NCBI GenBank assembly: GCA_030154385.1
Contig: JASKJZ010000143.1
Location: 1 to 6,675 of the forward strand
Length of the DNA stretch: 6,675 nucleotides
Reading direction: 5' to 3'
Source of the DNA: Clostridiales bacterium
GTDB taxonomy: Bacteria; Bacillota_A; Clostridia; Lachnospirales; Lachnospiraceae
In this document: piece after piece, positions 1 to 6,198 of the stretch
How the letters are laid out: each line of letters opens with the position of its first letter
Numbering within the stretch: the first letter of the stretch is position 1
Program-made: the position numbers and the translations under genes
Notes under the pieces: generated by a model
Database searches by the model: none
What the model was told of the DNA's origin: nothing
The model's input: the letters and a program-made list of their open reading frames with translations, nothing else

Positions 1-10
1 CTTCCGATCT
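1..10. other. Illumina adapter remnant at contig edge
   Basis: The first ten bases, CTTCCGATCT, are exactly the 3' end of the common Illumina adapter. Read on the minus strand they are AGATCGGAAG, the first ten bases seen when a read runs through its insert into the adapter. An exact match at the very terminus is unlikely by chance. It most likely means an untrimmed adapter was assembled into a contig end, so genomic sequence would begin near base 11. The match itself is seen directly; its origin is inferred from knowledge of the adapter sequence. Confidence 0.85.
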
Positions 11-14
11 TAGC

Positions 15-41
15 TGGTACACTCACTAAAACAGTGTATCA
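15..41. repeat. Inverted repeat downstream of gpmI
   Basis: Arms TGGTACACT (15-23) and AGTGTATCA (33-41) are complementary apart from one position, with a 9-base loop. The repeat lies 42 bases past the gpmI stop and could be part of its 3' end signal. However, no T-run follows it on the minus strand before the adapter match begins, so I do not call it a terminator. Nothing else is recognisable between 11 and 83. Confidence 0.35.
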
Positions 42-83
42 CACAAGATGGCGTTTTTCAAGATTTTTTTCTTTTATACGATT

Positions 84-1628
84 TTATTTTTTGATCAACA
101 GGGATTCTCCTGTCATTTCAACTGGCTTATCAAGTCCCATCATTTCCAAAAGCGTAGGAGCGATATCTGCTAAACGTCCGCCTTCTTTCAAGGTGTAAGC
201 GGAATCATAATTCACTAAAATAAATGGTACTGGATTGGTGGTATGAGCAGTAAATGGTTCTCCTGTCACATAATCTACGAGCTGCTCTGCGTTTCCGTGA
301 TCGGCACAAATAAACATCTGTCCATTCACAGATAATAAAGCCTCCACAGCCTTGCCAACGCATTCATCTACTGCTTCAATTGCTTTGATTGCAGCATTTT
401 CTATCCCAGTATGACCAACCATATCTGGATTTGCAAAATTCACAATAATCACGTCATATTTATCTGAGCGAATCGCATTTACCAGATTTTCAGCAACCTG
501 ATAAGCACTCATCTCTGGTTGTAAATCATAAGTCGCTACCTTTGGCGATTTAACTAAAATACGTTCTTCCCCTTTATTTGGTTCTTCGATACCTCCGTTA
601 AAGAAAAAGGTAACATGTGCATATTTTTCGGTCTCTGCGGTGCGAAGCTGTGTTTTACCACATGCTGCAAGGTATTCACCGAAGGTATTTTTAATTTCTA
701 CTTTATGGAACGCTACAATTTTATTTGGAATTGTCACATCGTATTCGCTAAAGGTTACAAAAGTTGTTGCAATTCTACCTGTTTTTCTCTCAAAACCATC
801 AAAATCATCCATACAGAAGGTTCTTGTGATTTCTCTTGCACGGTCAGGACGGAAATTATAGAAAATAACGGAATCATTGTTTTTTACGGTAGCAACTGGT
901 TGTCCATTCTCCAATACAACGGTTGGCAGTACAAATTCGTCATTTTCTCCCTTTTCATAGGACTGGGCAACCGCCTCTGCTGCACTGTCTGCGGTAACAC
1001 CTTCTCCATAGACAAGTGCACTGTATGCCTTTTCCACACGATCCCAGCGATTATCACGATCCATAACATAATAACGTCCCATAACGGTCGCAACTTTTCC
1101 TACACCGATTTCTTGCATTTTTTCTTCTGCCTTTATTACAAAATCCTTGCCGGAAGCTGGTGGTGTATCACGTCCATCTAAAAATGCATGCAAGTATACA
1201 TTGGATAATCCTTGACGCTTCGCTAACTCTAGTATTCCATACATATGGGTATTGTGACTATGAACACCGCCATCGGATAATAATCCAAACAAATGCAAAT
1301 CAGAATTCTTTTCCTTACAATTGTTGATTGCAGTTAATAATGCTTCATTTTGAAAGAAATCGCCATCCTCGATTTCCTTGGTAATACGGGTAAGTTCCTG
1401 GTATACCACTCTTCCTGCACCCATATTTAGATGTCCTACTTCTGAATTTCCCATCTGACCATCTGGGAGTCCCACTGCAAGACCACTTGCATAGCCTTTT
1501 ACAAATGGATAATCCTTCATCAGTTTATCCATGACTGGGGTATTTGCCTCAGCAATTGCATTCGCCTTTGTTTCGCTATTTAATCCATAGCCATCAAGAA
1601 TCATTAAAACGGTTGGTTTTTTACTCAT
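84..1628 (-). CDS. gpmI: 2,3-bisphosphoglycerate-independent phosphoglycerate mutase
   Basis: This cytosolic enzyme interconverts 3-phosphoglycerate and 2-phosphoglycerate in lower glycolysis and gluconeogenesis, using two Mn ions and a phosphoserine intermediate. The 514 residues are the normal length for the family. Visible motifs in order are the N-terminal metal ligand D12 (LDGYG), the catalytic serine S62 in GNSEVGH, H123 in the SDGGVHSH block, DGRD at 151-154, R185 and R191, FRPDR at 259-263, K335 in the AETEKYAHV block, D402 and H406 in PDMVGHTG, D443 and H444 in ADHGNAE, and H462 before TTNPVP. All expected catalytic and metal-binding residues are present, so it should be active. The ATG at 1626-1628 has a strong AAAGGAG site (1636-1642) with a 7-base spacer. 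It starts 28 bp after the UPF0126 gene with no terminator between, so it is probably translated from that transcript. In many Firmicutes gpmI instead sits in a gap-pgk-tpi operon; no such neighbours are seen here. Confidence 0.97.
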   Translation of the reverse strand: MSKKPTVLMILDGYGLNSETKANAIAEANTPVMDKLMKDYPFVKGYASGLAVGLPDGQMGNSEVGHLNMGAGRVVYQELTRITKEIEDGDFFQNEALLTAINNCKEKNSDLHLFGLLSDGGVHSHNTHMYGILELAKRQGLSNVYLHAFLDGRDTPPASGKDFVIKAEEKMQEIGVGKVATVMGRYYVMDRDNRWDRVEKAYSALVYGEGVTADSAAEAVAQSYEKGENDEFVLPTVVLENGQPVATVKNNDSVIFYNFRPDRAREITRTFCMDDFDGFERKTGRIATTFVTFSEYDVTIPNKIVAFHKVEIKNTFGEYLAACGKTQLRTAETEKYAHVTFFFNGGIEEPNKGEERILVKSPKVATYDLQPEMSAYQVAENLVNAIRSDKYDVIIVNFANPDMVGHTGIENAAIKAIEAVDECVGKAVEALLSVNGQMFICADHGNAEQLVDYVTGEPFTAHTTNPVPFILVNYDSAYTLKEGGRLADIAPTLLEMMGLDKPVEMTGESLLIKK

Positions 1629-1656
1629 ATTTTTTCTCCTTTAATCTAAATAAATT

Positions 1657-2301
1657 TTATCGAATTGCTGGGAGGTTCCAGCAGTATTTCTTTGCCAGCA
1701 ATCGTATCAGCACCGTAATACTTACGCTTATCAGCATAGCAAGGGAAAGAGAAAGCTTACAATACCATAGCACATAATAGGTAATGCTTCCTAATATAGC
1801 GGCAACTGCATAAACGCGTTTTTTTAGAATCAATGGAATTTCATTCGACATCATATCGCGAAGAACACCACCACCTACTGCAGTGACCGTCCCCATAAAA
1901 ACACTTAGGAATATACCTGGATGCGGATACTGCGTTACCACAAGGTTTACGCTGGTTGCTGCAAACACACCAAGTCCCACGGCATCCAACAAATTTATAA
2001 TGCTGTTATACCGCTCCTTCTTTCGCATATCAATTGGTTTTCCCTTTGCTATCACAAAAAAGGTAGCAATCGAACAAATCGTGGCTAATACCGCATAAAT
2101 AGGTTTCTGGAACATCATCGGAGGTACTCTTCCTAGTAATAAATCCCGAATTACACCACCGCCGAGTGCTGTTGTAATTCCTAGTACTACGATGCCAAAA
2201 ATATCGAGTTTCTTTTGAATCGCGACCATAGCACCCGAAATGGCAAATGCCATAATACCAATCAATTCCACAATACGAACTGCTTTTTCTACAAATTCCA
2301 A
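1657..2301 (-). CDS. UPF0126/TRIC-type membrane protein
   Basis: This is an integral membrane protein of 214 residues with about seven hydrophobic segments and two homologous halves. Each half carries the family signature: GGGVIRD (47-53) followed by a proline-containing turn, and GGGVLRD (143-149) followed by NEIP. This internal duplication is diagnostic of UPF0126 (YicG-like), related to trimeric intracellular cation channels. Some bacterial members are reported as cation-permeable and others are linked to amino acid uptake, so the substrate here is unknown. The reading frame can open at a TTG at 2317-2319, but I prefer the TTG at 2299-2301. GTGAGGA (2309-2315) places GAGG 8 bases before it, while the upstream TTG has no ribosome binding site and would leave a leader of only about 17 bases from the predicted promoter. 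The downstream ATG would remove part of the first membrane helix. The C-terminal tail is basic (KKYCW) and probably cytoplasmic. The gene heads a likely two-gene unit with gpmI. Confidence 0.9.
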   Translation of the reverse strand: MEFVEKAVRIVELIGIMAFAISGAMVAIQKKLDIFGIVVLGITTALGGGVIRDLLLGRVPPMMFQKPIYAVLATICSIATFFVIAKGKPIDMRKKERYNSIINLLDAVGLGVFAATSVNLVVTQYPHPGIFLSVFMGTVTAVGGGVLRDMMSNEIPLILKKRVYAVAAILGSITYYVLWYCKLSLSLAMLISVSITVLIRLLAKKYCWNLPAIR

Positions 2302-2308
2302 CGTTCTG

Positions 2309-2315
2309 TCCTCAC
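2309..2315 (-). promoter_or_regulatory. Ribosome binding site deciding the UPF0126 start
   Basis: GTGAGGA on the minus strand contains GAGG with an 8-base spacer to the TTG at 2299-2301. It favours that codon over the in-frame TTG at 2317-2319, which has only A-rich sequence upstream. Confidence 0.6.
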
Positions 2316-2342
2316 ACAATATTTGATTTCTTTACCACACCT

Positions 2343-2371
2343 ATTCTAACACTGACTCCTTTATTTTTCAA
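2343..2371 (-). promoter_or_regulatory. Sigma-A-like promoter of the UPF0126-gpmI unit
   Basis: The minus strand has TTGAAA (2366-2371) as -35 and TAGAAT (2343-2348) as -10, separated by exactly 17 bases. This is near consensus for the housekeeping sigma factor. The predicted start of transcription is a G near 2336, just after the terminator of the preceding gene, so this unit is independently expressed. No operator-like dyad is evident. Confidence 0.75.
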
Positions 2372-2374
2372 CTC

Positions 2375-2424
2375 AAAAAAAGTATGCCAACCCTCTCTCA
2401 AAAAAAGAATGCCAGCCCTCTCTT
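2375..2424 (-). repeat. 25-bp tandem duplication of the terminator 3' arm
   Basis: Two abutting 25-bp units, 2375-2399 and 2400-2424, match at 22 of 25 positions. Each holds, on the minus strand, a GAGAGGG-type segment, a TGGCAT core and a run of seven T. The unit nearer the phosphatase gene supplies the working 3' arm and T-run of its terminator. The second is an extra copy that could pair with the same 5' arm less well. Confidence 0.85.
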
Positions 2425-2446
2425 AAAAAGAGCGAACTGACATTCT
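2400..2446 (-). terminator. Intrinsic terminator of the CpdB-like gene
   Basis: On the minus strand AGAATGTCAG (2437-2446) pairs with CTGGCATTCT (2406-2415) in a 10-bp stem with one G-U pair. Inside it CTCTT and AAGAG (2420-2432) form a second small hairpin. A T-run follows at 2400-2405. It begins 19 bases past the stop codon, which fits a rho-independent terminator. The second copy of the 3' arm (2381-2390) with its own T-run may act as a backup. Confidence 0.8.
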
Positions 2447-2465
2447 GGAATCATTCGTGTATTGA

Positions 2466-4760
2466 TTATTTAACGGTAACTGTTACTGACTTTGTAACCG
2501 TTCCTGCTTTTGCCGTAATCTTTGCTTTTCCTGCTTTCGCGCCCTTGATTACAGCTGCACAACTTTTGCTTACTTTTGTGATACTAAGTACCTTATCATT
2601 GCTGGTTGCAAACGAAATATCCGAAGCTAAAAATCCCTTTACTTCCACACGGAAGGTTGATTTTTTACCTTTTTTCAGTGATTTTGTGGAGGCAACGAAC
2701 GAAATCGAAGCTTTCTTTACTACCACTGGTGTTTCAATGGTCTGTTTGCTGCCGTCAGTCGCTTCAATCACCGATGTAATCGTTGCTTTTCCAGCTTTTT
2801 TAGCAGTTAACGATCCATCTTCTGCAACGCTAACAACTGCGTCATTGCTTGAGGTGTAGGAAACTGTCTTTGCTGCTGTTGCATCGCCAGAAAGCTTCAT
2901 TGTATCTGTATTTCCAGTAGTACCCTCTACATACAAATTTTTCTGAACTTTCGAAACCGTCACAAGGCCTTTTAAATCATTTTCGGTAACCGCCTTTACA
3001 TTTGGTGTTCTGCCATCTTCTGATGTTGGTATCGAAAGTAAACCAGCTGCAACTAAATCTGCAACCTGAGCATGCTTTTCTTTATCCCAATTTGTTCCCG
3101 TAACCTTCCAGTTATGAGATAAGGTCGGAGTAATGGTTCCACCCTTAACATTTTTAATATAATCGCCAATTAATTCACGCACACCACCAATATTACCCGC
3201 CACATCTTTTTCTAAAACAACTGGCAATGCTTCGCCTTCCTTAAAGATTGGGCCATAGGATAATAGCTGTGAACTTGCGCGGTAATTATTTACTGCAACA
3301 ATGATTTTATCGGTCGATTTAATCTTACTACCATCTGCTCTTTTAAGATTCTCGATACGGCTTCCGACTGGCTTTGATACGTTTACTTCATAATTTACAC
3401 CTGTAAACATGTCATAATTATATCCACGAATATCTGGGTTAAAGGAAAGTGTCAGGTCACCGTCTTGATAGGTATTATAGTAGCTTGCTGACCATTCCAT
3501 AAACTTCTTTAACTGTGCGCCTGTCATCTGCATTTTGTACAGGGTATTGGTATATTTATAGATCAATGCGGTATCACACTTTTTAATATTACCCTCGTAC
3601 ATATTAGCTGCCGTGTTAAAAGCTGCCGCTGCTGAAACCTCTGCGCCTGTATAATACATCTGTACTTCGTTAATCAAATTAATCATCGCACTCTCAGCGA
3701 TTTGTGACTGTGGAATTCCGGTAATTTCATCTGAATCCACAAGATTTCCACCCTTTAATTTACCAATTACTTGATTGGCATCTTTAATTGCTTTTTGATG
3801 ATAGGAATCAAGTGCCTTCACCATATCTGCATCTGCTTCGTAGGTTGCTGTTGGTATGAGCTTAGAAGCCTTATCCTTAACGGTATAGGTACCATCTGCA
3901 TTTTTTGTAAGAGTAATGCTGACCTGTGCTACAGTAGCTCCGTCACTCTTATTTTCAACGGTCAGAACACCATTATGCTCCACACCCTCTACTGCCTTAT
4001 GCTCGTGTGCAGCAATAATCAAATCAATATCAGGGCAAGCCTCGGCAAGGTCAATCGAGCCAGAGTCAGCCACATCGTATTCATTGGATTCGCTCATGTG
4101 CACTGCTGCAATGATGACATCTACTTTTCCTTTTAATTTTTCAACAATTTTTTTCGTTTCCTTTACTGGATCAGTCACCTTATAGTTTTTAAGATTTTCT
4201 CCATCCCATCTGGTGATATTTGGTGTTACCATTCCGATAATACCAATTTTTACACCATCTCTTTCAATAATGGTATATGGCTCATATAACGAATGTCCCT
4301 CTTTATCGTATACATTTCCTAATAAAACCGTTGCATCTTGCTGCTTTAAGACCTTTTGCATCGTTGGAATACCATAATTAAATTCATGATTACCAGGCAC
4401 GAACACATCGTACCCCATTAAATTCATAGCAGCAACCATTGGATGTACCTTGTCTTTTAAGAAAAGCTCCGCTGAATTTCCCTGAATCAAATCCCCATCA
4501 TCAATCAGAACCGTGTTTGGATTTTCCTGTTTTAATTGTTTTACCACGGTTGCAATCTGCGCAACACTTCCACCCTTTGACTCCGCATTCACCGCATAAT
4601 CATACGGAAGAAATTTGCCATGCATATCGCTTGTGGCAAGAATCTGAATCGTGATATCCGATGTTGCAGCTTTTGTTACGATAGTCGGCATGCTGATACT
4701 CGAAGCAATCATTGCTACCGAACTTAGTACTACTAAGGCATTTTTTAAAATCTTTTTCAT
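2466..4760 (-). CDS. Secreted CpdB-like cyclic phosphodiesterase/nucleotidase with Big2 domains
   Basis: A secreted metallophosphatase of 764 residues from the chosen start. A signal peptide (KK, hydrophobic core, cleavage near TKAA at 29-32) leads into a calcineurin-like domain (about 37-265). Its metal and catalytic motifs are D45 and H47 (DMH), GDLIQG (89-94), GNHEFNYG (123-130), H221, and H252 and H254 in AAHEH, where the usual glycine before the first histidine is alanine. A 5'-nucleotidase C-terminal domain follows (about 328-535), with aromatic-rich nucleotide-binding segments SASYYNTY and GYNYD. GDLIQG, GNHEFNYG and RGYNYD resemble 2',3'-cyclic-nucleotide 2'-phosphodiesterase/3'-nucleotidase (CpdB) more than UshA, so that activity is the best guess; a 5'-nucleotidase is the alternative. 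Two Big2-like domains end the protein (about 600-683 and 684-764), the last very lysine-rich. There is no LPxTG motif or membrane anchor. The ATG at 4779-4781 would add seven residues but lies at or before the predicted transcription start. The gene has its own promoter and terminator and probably serves phosphate and nucleoside scavenging. Confidence 0.9.
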   Translation of the reverse strand: MKKILKNALVVLSSVAMIASSISMPTIVTKAATSDITIQILATSDMHGKFLPYDYAVNAESKGGSVAQIATVVKQLKQENPNTVLIDDGDLIQGNSAELFLKDKVHPMVAAMNLMGYDVFVPGNHEFNYGIPTMQKVLKQQDATVLLGNVYDKEGHSLYEPYTIIERDGVKIGIIGMVTPNITRWDGENLKNYKVTDPVKETKKIVEKLKGKVDVIIAAVHMSESNEYDVADSGSIDLAEACPDIDLIIAAHEHKAVEGVEHNGVLTVENKSDGATVAQVSITLTKNADGTYTVKDKASKLIPTATYEADADMVKALDSYHQKAIKDANQVIGKLKGGNLVDSDEITGIPQSQIAESAMINLINEVQMYYTGAEVSAAAAFNTAANMYEGNIKKCDTALIYKYTNTLYKMQMTGAQLKKFMEWSASYYNTYQDGDLTLSFNPDIRGYNYDMFTGVNYEVNVSKPVGSRIENLKRADGSKIKSTDKIIVAVNNYRASSQLLSYGPIFKEGEALPVVLEKDVAGNIGGVRELIGDYIKNVKGGTITPTLSHNWKVTGTNWDKEKHAQVADLVAAGLLSIPTSEDGRTPNVKAVTENDLKGLVTVSKVQKNLYVEGTTGNTDTMKLSGDATAAKTVSYTSSNDAVVSVAEDGSLTAKKAGKATITSVIEATDGSKQTIETPVVVKKASISFVASTKSLKKGKKSTFRVEVKGFLASDISFATSNDKVLSITKVSKSCAAVIKGAKAGKAKITAKAGTVTKSVTVTVK

Positions 4761-4769
4761 ACTGAAAGA

Positions 4770-4776
4770 CTCCCTC
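4770..4776 (-). promoter_or_regulatory. Ribosome binding site deciding the CpdB-like start
   Basis: GAGGGAG on the minus strand lies 9 bases before the ATG at 4758-4760. No such site precedes the ATG at 4779-4781. The site therefore selects the downstream start, which also gives a standard signal peptide beginning MKK. Confidence 0.75.
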
Positions 4777-4784
4777 TTCATTAG

Positions 4785-4813
4785 ATTTTATCAGATTTTT
4801 CTCTGATACTCAA
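4785..4813 (-). promoter_or_regulatory. Sigma-A-like promoter of the CpdB-like gene
   Basis: The minus strand has TTGAGT (4808-4813) as -35 and TAAAAT (4785-4790) as -10 with a 17-base spacer. The predicted first transcribed base is an A near 4778, giving a leader of about 18 bases that carries the ribosome binding site. It lies between the dnaJ terminator and the gene, so expression is probably separate from the chaperone operon. Confidence 0.75.
4789..4808. promoter_or_regulatory. Perfect dyad inside the promoter, possible operator
   Basis: TATCAGA (4789-4795) and TCTGATA (4802-4808) form a perfect 7-bp inverted repeat with a 6-base centre. It fills the spacer between -35 and -10 and touches both. 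A repressor dimer bound here would block RNA polymerase. I do not recognise the motif as belonging to a known regulator. AT-rich sequence yields some dyads by chance, so the operator role is inference. Confidence 0.45.
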
Positions 4814-4833
4814 AATTTTAATCTCTTATGCAT

Positions 4834-4861
4834 AAAAATAAAAGGGACATACGTCCCTTTT
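4834..4861 (-). terminator. Intrinsic terminator after dnaJ
   Basis: A perfect 9-bp stem, AAAAGGGAC (4853-4861 on the minus strand) with GTCCCTTTT (4840-4848), closes a 4-base loop and is followed on the minus strand by A and five T. It starts 56 bases after the dnaJ stop codon. It separates the chaperone operon from the phosphatase gene. Confidence 0.85.
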
Positions 4862-4917
4862 TCTTGAAATTTGCCTAAATTTTACATGCTTTTAAAAATC
4901 ATTCCATATATATCTTT

Positions 4918-6102
4918 TTATTCAAAAAACTCATTTAGTTTATCTTTAAATTTTTTCTTGCCCTTTGTTGGCTCATCCTTGGTCTCAGCCGTCGTTTCGC
5001 TAGTTGAGGCCTTTCCAGTCATTGCTTGATCAAAGGCTTTTAGTAATTCTTTTTGTTCATGATTTAAATTGGTTGGAACTTGTACGACCAGCGTAACATA
5101 ATGATCACCACGTACGGATTTGTTACGAAGCGTTGGCACACCCTTTCCACGTAGACGTACCTTGGTATCCGTCTGCGTTCCAGGTTTTACTGTGTACATC
5201 ACATCTCCATCAATTGTCGTGATCCGCACTTCTCCGCCTAAAACTGCTTGTGCATAAGAGATTGGTGCCGTTGAGAAAATATCGTAATCCTGTCTTTGTA
5301 AAATCGGATGACGACTTACGACTACTTCAACCAATAAATCGCCTCTTGGTCCTCCGTTAACGCCGGGTTCTCCTTTTTCACGAATACGCACACTTTGTCC
5401 ATTGTCTATTCCTGCTGGAATGGTAATGGTGATTTTTTTCTTTCTTGTTATGTATCCCGTACCATAGCAGTCGGGACATTTATCCTTAATGATTTTTCCA
5501 GTACCATGGCAGTCTGGACAAGTCTGGACATTTCGTACCACGCCAAAAAGGGATTGCTGGGTAAATACGACCTGACCCTTACCTCCGCATTTTTGACAGG
5601 TCTCCGGGGAACTTCCAGGCTTTGCTCCAGTTCCATGACAGGTTGCACATTCCTCTTTCAGATTCAGCTCAATCTCTTTTTCTACACCAAAGCATGCCTC
5701 TTCAAAGGTAATACGCACCGACGCACGTACATTCGCGCCCTTCATCGGACCATTGCCGCCTCTTCGGGTACGTCCGCCGCCACCGCCAAATAAATCGCCA
5801 AAGATATCTCCAAAGATATCTCCAAAATCCATTCCAGAGAAATCAAAACCGCCAGCTCCAGCTCCGCCATTTTCAAATGCCGAATGCCCAAACTGGTCAT
5901 ATTGCCTTCTCTTATCCGCATCACTTAACACCGCATATGCCTCGGAAGCTTCTTTAAATTTCTTTTCCGCTTCTGCGTCCCCAGGATTCATATCTGGATG
6001 ATATTTTTTTGCCAATGCCCGATATGCCTTTTTTATTTCATCGTCATTTGCAGTCTTTGGGATTCCAAGCACTTCATAATAATCTCTTTTACTCTCAGCC
6101 AT
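4918..6102 (-). CDS. dnaJ: Chaperone protein DnaJ (class A)
   Basis: This co-chaperone binds unfolded proteins and stimulates DnaK ATP hydrolysis in the cytoplasm. The 394 residues cover the full class A layout. An N-terminal J domain (about 5-70) carries the HPD motif at 35-37. A Gly/Phe-rich linker (about 72-118) contains repeated GDIFGD segments and a GGGGG tract. Four complete zinc repeats have cysteine pairs 152/155, 169/172, 195/198 and 209/212, each followed by a GxG-type turn. The substrate-binding C-terminal beta domains follow, and then a charged tail rich in Thr, Glu and Lys (about 362-394). No key residue is missing. The ATG at 6100-6102 is preceded by GGAG (6113-6116) with a 10-base spacer. 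It lies 96 bp after dnaK on the same strand, the standard Firmicutes order, and ends at its own terminator. No CIRCE or separate strong promoter is visible, so heat control probably comes from upstream of dnaK. Confidence 0.98.
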   Translation of the reverse strand: MAESKRDYYEVLGIPKTANDDEIKKAYRALAKKYHPDMNPGDAEAEKKFKEASEAYAVLSDADKRRQYDQFGHSAFENGGAGAGGFDFSGMDFGDIFGDIFGDLFGGGGGRTRRGGNGPMKGANVRASVRITFEEACFGVEKEIELNLKEECATCHGTGAKPGSSPETCQKCGGKGQVVFTQQSLFGVVRNVQTCPDCHGTGKIIKDKCPDCYGTGYITRKKKITITIPAGIDNGQSVRIREKGEPGVNGGPRGDLLVEVVVSRHPILQRQDYDIFSTAPISYAQAVLGGEVRITTIDGDVMYTVKPGTQTDTKVRLRGKGVPTLRNKSVRGDHYVTLVVQVPTNLNHEQKELLKAFDQAMTGKASTSETTAETKDEPTKGKKKFKDKLNEFFE

Positions 6103-6140
6103 AATTTTGATTCTCCAGTCTTACTCGTTATATCACAATG

Positions 6141-6162
6141 TCCCCCGCCAGATAGCGGGGGA
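6141..6162. repeat. GC-rich hairpin between dnaK and dnaJ
   Basis: TCCCCCGC (6141-6148) and GCGGGGGA (6155-6162) form an 8-bp stem with a 6-base loop, in otherwise AT-rich sequence. In the direction of dnaK-dnaJ transcription no T-run follows it, so it does not fit a full intrinsic terminator. It could stabilise or process the mRNA, or reduce dnaJ relative to dnaK. On the plus strand six T's (6167-6172) begin 5 bases after the stem, so it could stop antisense transcription. Confidence 0.7.
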
Positions 6163-6198
6163 TATCTTTTTTCCTGTTACCAGTTCCTTTTATACTTC

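Noticed and set aside
15..41. Inverted repeat as the gpmI terminator
   Set aside because: The stem has a mismatch in minus-strand RNA and no T-run follows before the adapter sequence, so only an inverted repeat is reported.
615..1181. A 188-codon open frame on the plus strand opposite gpmI
   Set aside because: It is antisense to a fully conserved enzyme gene, lacks a convincing ribosome binding site, and its Cys/Phe/Ile-rich translation looks like a reverse-frame artefact. The shorter plus-strand frames inside the phosphatase, UPF0126, dnaJ and dnaK genes were rejected for the same reason.
4840..4861. Palindrome after dnaJ as an operator for the phosphatase gene
   Set aside because: Its stem-loop with an adjacent T-run right after a stop codon is fully explained as a terminator, and it lies upstream of the -35 element.
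5798..5821. Two exact 12-bp tandem units inside dnaJ
   Set aside because: They encode repeated GDIF segments of the Gly/Phe-rich linker, which are normal in DnaJ proteins, so they are coding repeats and not a separate element.
6103..6198. Possible CIRCE (HrcA operator) or separate heat-shock promoter before dnaJ
   Set aside because: No TTAGCACTC/GAGTGCTAA pair is present. A TATAAC-like -10 near the hairpin has no acceptable -35 at the right distance.
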